Shown: piece after piece, positions 57,901 to 64,000 of the stretch
Layout of the letters: each line of letters starts with the position of its first letter
Position numbering within the stretch: position 1 is the stretch's first letter
Translations under genes and position numbers: made by a program
Source of the DNA: Pelobates cultripes
Taxonomy: Eukaryota; Chordata; Amphibia; Anura; Pelobatidae
Assembly: GCA_933207985.1 (NCBI GenBank)
Contig: OW240921.1
Location: forward strand, 89,914,986 to 89,978,985
Direction of reading: 5' to 3'
DNA: 64,000 nucleotides
Notes under the pieces: generated by a model
The model's database searches: none
What the model saw: only the letters and a program-made list of their open reading frames with translations
Told to the model about the DNA's origin: nothing

Positions 57901-60164
57901 ATGGCTTTTGACACGATTCACTATGATGGAACTGCACTATATAAATTAATATATATGAGGTATCTGGTTCCTACGCAACTTAATAACATTTCTAGAAATA
58001 ATTCAGATATGTGTTGGAGATGCCATCTGGAAAGGGGCAATCTAACACATCTGGTGGGATTGCGTAGGACTAGAAAAAATTATATCCTACCTACAAATAT
58101 CATTCAATAGTAATAAGCTTACTCCATATATGTTTTTATGGAATCTAGAGTTCCCATCATGTAATAAAGCACAAATAGTAATAGCTCTAAATTGGACTGT
58201 ACCTTTTTGTTATGAAAAAACTGCGTTCCGTTCTGTATTGGTAGGAAATCTGATCGCATACAGGAAATATGCGATCAAACTGAACAGGAAATATGCGATC
58301 AAATTTCCTACCAATACAGAATGGAATGCAGTTTTTTCATAACAAAAGGTACAGTGGAGAAATACGAGAACGTTTGGGAACCTTGGAAGAACTATAGAAC
58401 TATGCAATCTCGTAATACATAACATTATTATATCCAAATTAGCTCTAACCATCCAGCATGGACATTGAATTTGCTATTGATTTGCTATAGATGTCCCCCT
58501 CCCCCAGGACACCCATGTATGTGTGAATGGAAGTATGCATAGAGGACATGTATGTAATAATATTTATATTGCACTATATATTGTATTTTGTACAACGTTT
58601 AACAAAGTATATGTTTATTAACTATTCATATGCATCTAAAAAGGTATCACCAATTTTCTAAAGTCACATATATTGTATGAGAAAAAAAAAAACGTTCAAA
58701 ATAAAGAATTCTAAACAGAAAAAGTGGTGTATCGAAATTTCTTTAAAGGGCGTAAGAAATAAGTGACTGCGATTTTACGGCATTTAAAAGATAGTACCTT
58801 AAAAGGCCTATGTCCCTTTGTATACACACAAAGAGTTTAGAAAAAAACATTCTAATGACTGTTTTTTTTAGGTGCAGTCTGTTGAACCCCTTCAGGACAA
58901 TCAATAAATCAATACCGTAGAACTGTTACAATAAAAAAAGCTTATGCTGGAGCTGAAGGGGCTACTAAGTCCGCGCTAATTTTTTAACTACACTTTTTAT
59001 ACACATTGAACTCTTCTCTGCTGCTTTGTAAATTTCCATCATTGCTTTAAGAAGAAAATCTTAATTGGTGCCTTTTCTATCTACAGTTTGATAAAAGCAC
59101 AAGTGAATCATTAGCAAACTCACCATCTAAGCAAAACACAAACCATCAGGACAACGAACTGCTTCATAAAAGGTATTTTTATATTTTACATTTGTTTACA
59201 AACACACTGTCTGTTCAAAGTTGTTTGCACATCCCTATGGCTAAATTTATTTAGACTGCATGCAAGGGCATAAAATGTAAATTAATTTAAACCTCATGTC
59301 GATATGTGAACAGCTATGTACAAAACTTTGGAGGAATTCCCAAGCATGCATGTGCATATACACCATTTTTCAGCAGATGATTACATGCGCAACATGGGAT
59401 AATGTCCTAGACATGGACATAGTAAGTCTATTCATGAGTTTTGTAGAGATGGGCGAATGAGGAATTCTCACTTTCAAATAGTGGCATGGGTAAAAGATCT
59501 AGCACTCAAAACCCATGACTTAATTTTCATCAGATCCTCCTTGGCAAAGAGCAGATATTGCATATAAATACTAATTTCTCCTCTTTGTAATTATATCTCC
59601 TGCCCAATGCTAATATCACACATGGTCAGTACTTTGTATTGCCCTGCAAAGAGCTGGTTGGGACAAGGGTTACTCGTTTAATTTAGAGAGCTTATGATCA
59701 ACCTGGGAATGGTGGTTAATCTACATAACAATAAAGGGTATCTGCTCCCATTGGCCGCTGGTAATTCAGCAAAATATCTACAGTGGTTCATTTCAATTCA
59801 GTGTGTGACTTCATATTATGGATGAATTGACACTACTGGTAATTGTACATGGAAAACAAAATCGCACACAAACATTTGCTCGATTTGAAGATTACAAATG
59901 GTTCAGAAGCTCAATCGAAAAGTGACGTCATAGTCAAGAAAACGTATACTGTATGTAATCACTTTCCATAGCTGTCGATTGGCGATTGAAGGGCGAGAGT
60001 GTCTGAATCAGCAATTGCTTCACAAGCTACAGAAACTGCAACACGAGCATGATGAGACAGTGGAGCGCAACGAGGAGCTGGAATCCATTTTGGGAGAAAC
60101 ACAGAATAAAACAAAGGAGCAAATTGAATACTTTGAGAGTCAAACCGCTGGACTCCAGAATACA
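35285..60164 (+). CDS. CCDC30: CCDC30-like coiled-coil protein gene (11 coding exons, 3' end outside window)
   Basis: Exons: 35285-35293, 36928-37110, 42380-42500, 44716-44900, 46181-46270, 46473-46556, 53682-53835, 55777-55848, 57288-57403, 59087-59172, 59972-60164. All junctions are GT-AG and phases agree, giving 431 codons with no stop; no terminal exon was recognised before 64000. The start ATGGATAAG has a near-ideal context (GCCACAATGG) and splices straight to GAC CAT TTC. The product is almost entirely charged heptad-type coiled coil (for example VENYVAHIRSLTEEREAL, ARRLQMSHGEIRRLTDEI, LDKEILALRNRVKSLD). I name it CCDC30 mainly from position beside PPCS, as in human 1p34, and from length and composition. 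The start is less certain than the other exons. Its molecular role is poorly known; the X-box in its promoter hints at a ciliary role. Confidence 0.75.
36928..37110 (+). CDS. CCDC30: CCDC30 exon 2
   Basis: 61 codons, phase 0-0, after CATTTCCAG and before GTGAGT. It has a helical lead (HFQLEDIIKNLKEDGLD) and a Trp-containing segment HLTFLWKLYQGTQGKLQEA. Confidence 0.85.
37534..38053. mobile_element. T2-like MITE with internal 96-bp tandem duplication
   Basis: It starts TTAAATGGACTCTCCAG and ends GGAGTGTCCCTTTAA. The segment at 37621-37716 is repeated at 37717-37800. It carries an unbroken GGGTTAAGGGTAGTGGGAG, the empty site for the nested insertion at 40856. Confidence 0.85.
38160..39625 (-). 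mobile_element. L1-like LINE remnant, ORF2 3' part
   Basis: Minus-strand broken frames at 39506-39132 and 39021-38353 read like the C-terminal part of an L1 ORF2, including KWYMVPVKLASMY and the CWRC motif (near 38900). Frameshifts and stops separate the pieces. It lies antisense in a CCDC30 intron. Confidence 0.7.
39838..40232. mobile_element. Element with about 39-bp inverted repeats
   Basis: AAAGAAAAAACTGGAATCTG and GGCTAAATTAAGAAT near 39848-39883 are matched in reverse by ATTCTTAATTTAGCC and AGATTCC near 40193-40215. It includes CCTACGCGTTTATG, the complement of the AAACGCGTAGG type of motif in amphibian retroposons. It is inserted in the family C host; the exact borders are unclear. 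Confidence 0.55.
40439..41354. mobile_element. T2-like MITE (middle level of nest)
   Basis: TTAAAGGGAAACTCCAG at the left, GGAGTGTCCCTTTAA at the right. It is interrupted internally by 40856-41282. It is the same family as 37534-38053. Confidence 0.8.
40856..41282. mobile_element. T2-like MITE (innermost level of nest)
   Basis: TTAAAGGACCGTTATAG at the left, TAGAGTGGTCCTTTAA at the right. It is the same family as 11250-11724. It duplicated the TTAA of GCAGGGTTAAGGGTAG in its host. Confidence 0.85.
41698..42017. repeat. Duplicate of family C right half
   Basis: TTAACTTGTATAGATG at 41694 repeats TTAACTTGCTCTAGAAG at 41351, and both run on through TTAAACTTTAATCACTCACAGG to a shared end. The segment looks like a tandem duplication whose junction is at TTAA. 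Confidence 0.6.
42767..43007. mobile_element. T2-like MITE, 5'-truncated
   Basis: It starts inside the family at CAATGCTTTCCTATGG and ends CTATAGTGTCCCTTTAA. CCDC30 intron. Confidence 0.7.
43162..44130. mobile_element. Solo LTR-like element 1, 969 bp
   Basis: It starts TGTAGCGGAGG and ends CCATCCGCTACA (TG...CA with short inverted ends), flanked by exact 5-bp repeats GTTTT (43157-43161, 44131-44135). No coding capacity. It shares GACCAGGGGTT and GTTAG with the element at 56179. An LTR retrotransposon solo LTR is the best fit. Confidence 0.7.
44716..44900 (+). CDS. CCDC30: CCDC30 exon 4
   Basis: 62 codons including a split Glu. Coiled coil around SPSEQIAYLLVERATLLEKL. The donor is CAG|GTAGTT. 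Confidence 0.85.
46473..46556 (+). CDS. CCDC30: CCDC30 exon 6 (non-coiled-coil insert)
   Basis: 28 codons, phase 0-0, acceptor CCTCCTAAAG, donor TCA|GTATGT. It contains FIQNPWKKLFGIRKNA, proline- and aromatic-bearing, which breaks the coiled coil of its neighbours. Being symmetrical in phase it could be skipped without a frameshift. Confidence 0.7.
47390..48560 (-). mobile_element. L1-like LINE 5' part, antisense
   Basis: Read on the minus strand it starts near 48560 with GGGGCGGGGCCTGAC, followed by a GC-rich leader and short broken frames, like the LINE starts at 8863 and 62262. Many overlapping short open frames on both strands reflect GC-richness only. CCDC30 intron. Confidence 0.6.
48561..51134 (+). 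other. Part of CCDC30 intron 6
   Basis: AT-rich intron with faint T2-like pieces: TTAAAGGTATTTCTTTA near 49357 and TTAAAGGGAAACTAGACC near 50188. No exon recognised. Confidence 0.4.
51135..51570. mobile_element. T2-like MITE, family B, full length (inverted relative to 1949)
   Basis: TTAAAGGGACACTTCACTAC at the left and GTAGTGTCTCTTTGA at the right. The interior matches 1949-2388 in reverse, including GTAGATATACCTCC and TGCACTTTTTGTAAAATG. Confidence 0.8.
52170..52720. repeat. Interspersed repeat fragments
   Basis: GC-richer island with CCCCCACTGGACCACCAG, a motif also seen near 2545 (CTAGTGGTCCAG), then CA-rich ACACACAA repeats. No coding signal. Confidence 0.45.
53060..53452. mobile_element. 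T2-like MITE
   Basis: TTAAAAGGGCAGTCTAG at the left, GCTTAGAATGTTCCTTTAA at the right. It lies just upstream of CCDC30 exon 7. Confidence 0.7.
54022..54312. mobile_element. T2-like MITE, family B short form
   Basis: TTAAGAACACTCCACTAAAC at the left, CAGTATTCCTTTAA at the right. It shares TTTAGTAGATATACC with 51135 but has an internal deletion. Confidence 0.7.
54603..55076. mobile_element. T2-like MITE, full length
   Basis: TTAAAGGGACACTATAGTC at the left, CACTATAGTGATCCTTTAA at the right. It is the inverted relative of 11250-11724 and 40856-41282, with the same terminal hairpins. Confidence 0.85.
56179..57048. mobile_element. Solo LTR-like element 2, 870 bp
   Basis: It starts TGTGACGGACCG and ends CTTTGTCACA, flanked by exact 5-bp repeats ATATG (56174-56178, 57049-57053). 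It is related to 43162-44130. It lies between CCDC30 exons 8 and 9. Confidence 0.7.
57833..58706 (+). mobile_element. L1-like LINE 3' end
   Basis: Broken frames include YLVPTQLNNISRNNSDMCWR and the zinc-knuckle-like CWRCHLERGNLTHL typical of the L1 ORF2 C-terminus. It ends with AATAAAGAATT. It is interrupted by the foldback at 58202. Confidence 0.7.
58202..58349. mobile_element. 148-bp palindromic MITE inserted at TA in the LINE
   Basis: CCTTTTTGTTATGAAAAAAC at the left is the near-complement of the right end GTTTTTTCATAACAAAAGG. The flanks are TA (58200-58201, 58350-58351), as for Tc1/mariner elements. The arms are about 58 nt, and AGGAAATATGCGATCAAA is repeated in the centre. Both strands translate to the same CYEKTAF peptide because of the palindrome. 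Confidence 0.75.
59972..60164 (+). CDS. CCDC30: CCDC30 exon 11 (last exon seen)
   Basis: 193 bp after TTTCCATAG; it completes a Ser codon and ends ACA|GTAAGT. Coiled coil around NQQLLHKLQKLQHEHDETVE. A strong donor shows the gene continues to the right. Confidence 0.85.
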
Positions 60165-61372
60165 GTAAGTCATTAAAAGAAAATATTGTATCTCTTGTTA
60201 GGCAAAATCTACAGGTATTTTAAAGCCATACTTCAGGCTGGATGTGACCTTCATTTTTGATGTATTATATAAATATTGGGTTATAAAAATGAAAAAACAA
60301 AACAAAAAAAATACCATAAGTTATCTTAAAAATCCATGTTTGGTTTGCACATTTTGCAGTGATCTTTGTCCAGACTAAAAAGTGGCTCAACTAGTCACGC
60401 TCTTATTTTCTGGTGTCTGAACAAATCCCATTAACCTGACAATAAGTACTTACCATAGAAGTTCCTGTGTTTTCTGCAAATCTCCAGGATTTACTGTTTT
60501 CTGCCAAACGCCATATTCATACTAGGAAGTAGCTGACACTTTTCATCAAACTCTAGATGCCCTATCCATTGTCATTCTTGCCCAAGTTGATAGCAAGAGC
60601 ATTTATCTCAATAGTGACTCCATTCATAGTTTTGTTAATGGAGCTGATGAAGCATCGTGCATGTAACCATCTCTGGCTTCTTCAGAGAAAGCTGTTAAAG
60701 AATAGGGGGACGTAAGCTGACTTCTCCAACATCTTTGTGTAAGTAGTTGGCTTGCATCAGCAGTGACTGGAAGCTAGAGTAGGTGGATCTCCTTAGTACA
60801 TAACCTTTATTCGAATCATTGAATGTAAGTGTGGATCCATGTTTAAATTGGAAAAGATCTGCAAAGCTTAACCTTTTTTGCTTCCTTGTCATGGCAATTC
60901 GTTCTATTGATGTTGATGAATGAGCCAAGAAGAAAAAAATCTGTAGTTCATGTGCCTGGGAACATAATGAACAAGCTACCAAGGCATTTGTTTTGGTGCT
61001 TTAAGTGGCAGCTATAAAATCTTGAGGCCACTCAGAGAGAAATAGTCATACTCTTTCAATGAAAAGGAATAAAGTCTGTCGCATTTCACTCCCACAGACC
61101 AAAGTCTGGTAGAATATCATTAAATGCGTCTCCATAGGTGTAACCATATCTCCTTAAAATATATTTCAAATCTTTATTCTTATATTAACCATTTCAATGT
61201 TAATTACTGAGTAAATTGCAATACTTACTGATTAAGGTCTACATGCACCAAAACAGTGTTAAAGATTTGTTTAACTTTAAAAAAAATTGTGCTCTGCACG
61301 AATTAATTTTTATTTAGGAATTTGGAGACCCATGCATTAATCCTTGTTGTGTGGCCACATACACCTTTAAAG
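60165..61372 (+). other. CCDC30 intron after exon 11
   Basis: No exon recognised. A 95-codon minus-strand open frame at 60695-60982 has no family I know and is probably chance or a decayed repeat. Confidence 0.45.
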
Positions 61373-61509
61373 CAGGCTTCCCCAAACTCTGGCCCTCCAG
61401 ATGTTGCTGAACTACAACTTCCATGCTTCTCAGCCTATCTATTTAATTCATAGAATCATGGGAGTTGTAGTTCAGCAACATCTGGAGGGCCGGAGTTTGG
61501 GGAAGCCTC
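61373..61509. mobile_element. hAT-type MITE, 137 bp
   Basis: The ends CAGGCTTCCCCAAACTC and GAGTTTGGGGAAGCCTC are inverted, and most of the element folds back on itself through CCTCCAGATGTTGCTGAAC. It is flanked by exact 8-bp repeats CTTTAAAG (61365-61372, 61510-61517). 8-bp duplications and CAG ends fit hAT. Confidence 0.85.
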
Positions 61510-61511
61510 CT

Positions 61512-61971
61512 TTAAAGGGTTACTCCAACCCTTGTGAGGTCCAATCAAATGGTTCTGATAGGGAAACATTTGATTGGACCATTTGACTGGCTTAGAGTGC
61601 ATGCACGCACTCTGAGCTGGCAAGAGGAGAGGAAGTGGGGAGGGAAAAGACAAAACCTGTGTGGATTGAGTTGGCAGATGAGCTGCACACAAGAATGAAA
61701 GGTGGCAGGGGACATCCAGATTTTCTCTTGCAGTCTCTGCCTGAAAGGGCAAAGCTCTATATATCCATTGTCCGTGTGCTGTGCGCGCTGGCGATAGACT
61801 TATTTTATGCACAGAACTGACATTGGGGTGGGGTGCAATTTACCCCCTAGCATACACATGTAATCTCCGTATGTGCAGTGTTTTTCGCTGAAGCACTGCT
61901 TATACTGACTCCTACCACGATGACCACTTCTAAAAGCAGAAATGGTCATGATGGTTGGAGTAACCCTTTAA
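61512..61971. mobile_element. T2-like MITE with perfect 19-bp inverted ends
   Basis: TTAAAGGGTTACTCCAACC at the left and its exact complement GGTTGGAGTAACCCTTTAA at the right. Confidence 0.9.
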
Positions 61972-62261
61972 CTTTATTACTGATTATATGTGTCACATGT
62001 TCTTTAACAAATTTAGTGAAATAGGTTTTAACTTCCTTTTCTTCCAGTGCTGAGACTCACTCAGTGCTTCCTCCTACTCATCCTCCCGCGATGTCATCCT
62101 GGAGATATGGCTTCCTGACTTCTTGCCCCAATCTAATGCACCTCCTAGACTAGAGGAATTCAAAGCATACTTCAAATCTGAGGCCAAAATAGCCAAACCG
62201 GAAAAATTCTCCTAGCTGCCTATATATTTTCATATTTATTTTGGCTTAAAATTGAAAATTC

Positions 62262-63806
62262 AGGGGGCGGAGCTAGAAGGGCAACGGAGTGGTCGCACTT
62301 CTCTGAGCCCTGGCTCTAACCTGCTCTAATGTGGCTTTTTATGGTGGAATCCGGGTTTAAAAGACCCCACAAACCTCACTACAGCAGGCAGGTAAACTAA
62401 AAAAGCAAAAGCTTCCATGGCAGGGATATAGGAGACCTGCTGCGGAACCCACAGCTGGCCACGTGGTCCAAAATGGCGCTGGCCGACGACCTCTCCTCAT
62501 ACTCCTCGGAGGAGTTTGCCTCGGACCTCTTGGAAAGAGCATCCTTTGGGCCCATGCCAGACCACAGAAAGCCGGGGACCCGGTCACTGCGGACCAACTT
62601 AAAGAGATGCTGGTGGAGCTACGCAAAGACCTGGCGGCAGACACGGCCTGCTATAAAGAGACTATTGAAGGAGCTGGGTCAAAAATAACCAGAATCACCA
62701 AGGTGGAATAGCAGGTAGCAGACCTGGCACTGCAGCAGATCGCCACATCAGATAGACTGGATGCTTTAGAAGATCAGAGAAGGCGTTACAACCTGAAAGT
62801 CTGGGGGACACCTGAGTAGGTGGAAATCGCTGACCTACTCCACTACATAAGGCGCTTCTTTGGAGTCTTGCTCCCACCAAAGCAGGTGAAATCCTTGAAG
62901 CTGGATGGTATGTTCAGGTTACCAAAGCCAACTAGAGCACCGGCGACGGCAGACCTCATACTTAGATTTCAAGCCCTCTAGGATACAGCCTCACTCCTGG
63001 CCGCTCTGCGAGGGAAAACCCCTCTGCTGTTTGAGGGCTCCTCACTAACAGTATTCCCAGACCTCACCAAAAGCACCCTAACCTGGCGGAAATCATTGCA
63101 GCCTCTCCTGCAACACCTTTGCGCCAGAGAGATTCCCTACAGATGGGGCACACCACAAGCTGTATTGTTTACACATAACGGCACTTCCCACAGAGCACAG
63201 GGATATCAGGAGCTGGAATCGCACCTAAATTCAACGGGCATACTGCAGGCCTTACCGCTAACTGGAACAGGCCTGTCTGGCTGAACCCGGCAGCCATTCG
63301 TGAATTTACTCCAAGAGAAAACCAGAGAGCCTCACCTGCCAGGCCACCCACCTGAGGAAGCAGAGGCTGACCCACTCAAGGGTACTCTGAATTGCACCAT
63401 TATCATACATGTCTACCACAGTTAGAGTTTGCTTATTTTTTTGTTTCTTTCTTATTTTTCTTTCCTGTTTTTTTTTTTCTGTTTCTAACTTTACTTTTCT
63501 TGCAATGTTTATTAGCCTAATATGCTGTTACCCCACGTAGTCTCATATGCAAGCACAACGACTAATGCTAAACACACCTCATTGCCGAGTAGCCACACTC
63601 TATTATCTTTCACTACCTCCCCCCCTTGCCGGTTAAAAGATTGGCCCCTCTACACTACTCGCATAGTCTATGGGCAAGGGGTAAACCCCTCTATGGTTCT
63701 CACCAAAACTGGATATTCACACTTATCACATCCACACAGGGCCCACTGGCTGTTTAATTTTACTACATATTTCATAATAATAAAAATAAATAAAAAAAAT
63801 AAATTG
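62262..63806 (+). mobile_element. L1-like LINE: 5' leader, dead ORF1 and A-rich tail
   Basis: It starts GGGGCGGAGCTAGAAGG. The ORF1-like frame opens at ATG 62473 (MALADDLSSYSSEE) and shifts frame to QLKEMLVELRKDLAADT. It continues through QQIATSDRLDALEDQRRRYN, KVWGTPE and LLHYIRRFFGVLLP, a coiled coil plus RRM-like ORF1p layout. Stops at 62709-62711, after KVWGTPE (near 62817) and after RFQAL kill it. An A-rich tail follows at 63779-63806. Confidence 0.75.
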
Positions 63807-64000
63807 AAAATTTACTTTGAATTCATTATTCGTACTTTACTAATATCTGTTTCTATAAAAAGAAAATCAATCATCGTGCATTGCTTACTTTTTGATGTGA
63901 TGTAACATTTCATTTTTGCTTCTGACCTCCTCTATAAGGTCATATTGAGCACGTAAAAGAGATAACATGTTCATTTTTCATGTATGAAACCTCCCCCTCA

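Noticed and set aside
60695..60982. 95-codon minus-strand open frame
   Set aside because: No recognisable family, no splice support and no conserved neighbour; left as unknown, probably chance or repeat-derived.

Overview
This is a vertebrate nuclear genomic window, most likely from a frog (anuran amphibian). It holds parts or all of four conserved protein-coding genes, each recognised from exons with consensus splice sites and matching phases. The intergenic and intronic space is packed with short TTAA-targeting MITEs whose ends read TTAAAGG; these resemble the T2/Kolobok-type MITEs described from Xenopus. There are also L1-like LINE remnants, solo-LTR-like elements and three minisatellites. 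The species cannot be named from the sequence alone. No bacterial, phage or CRISPR-type system is present.

Layout. (1) Positions 1-5495, minus strand: the 5' end of ZMYND12, two exons encoding a complete MYND zinc finger; the rest of the gene lies left of the window. (2) Positions 5500-7116: the divergent ZMYND12/PPCS intergenic region, with a CRE-bearing ZMYND12 promoter, a 20-bp minisatellite and the GC-rich PPCS start region. (3) Positions 7117-12552, plus strand: complete PPCS (coenzyme A biosynthesis) in three exons, predicting 345 residues. (4) Positions 12553-17800: MITE- and microsatellite-rich spacer between PPCS and UTP3. (5) Positions 17831-32173, minus strand: complete UTP3/SAS10 (small-subunit processome) in 16 exons, predicting 470 residues. 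(6) Positions 32300-32680: divergent promoter between UTP3 and the next gene, carrying a perfect palindromic RFX X-box, followed by a 31-bp minisatellite. (7) From about 35285 to beyond the right edge, plus strand: a coiled-coil gene, probably CCDC30, with 11 coding exons visible (431 codons) and its 3' end outside the window.

The order ZMYND12-PPCS-CCDC30 matches human 1p34. The striking difference is the multi-exon UTP3 between PPCS and CCDC30. Human UTP3 is, as far as I know, a single-exon gene on another chromosome, so this window probably shows the ancestral intron-containing locus. The most informative non-genic structures are a set of MITEs nested at TTAA sites, with uninterrupted copies in the same window serving as empty-site controls; a retroposed element with a 16-bp target duplication and a hammerhead-like motif; and two LTR-like elements with exact 5-bp duplications. 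I found no convincing wholly new genetic system. The unusual points are the gene history, the regulatory palindrome and the transposon and minisatellite architecture.
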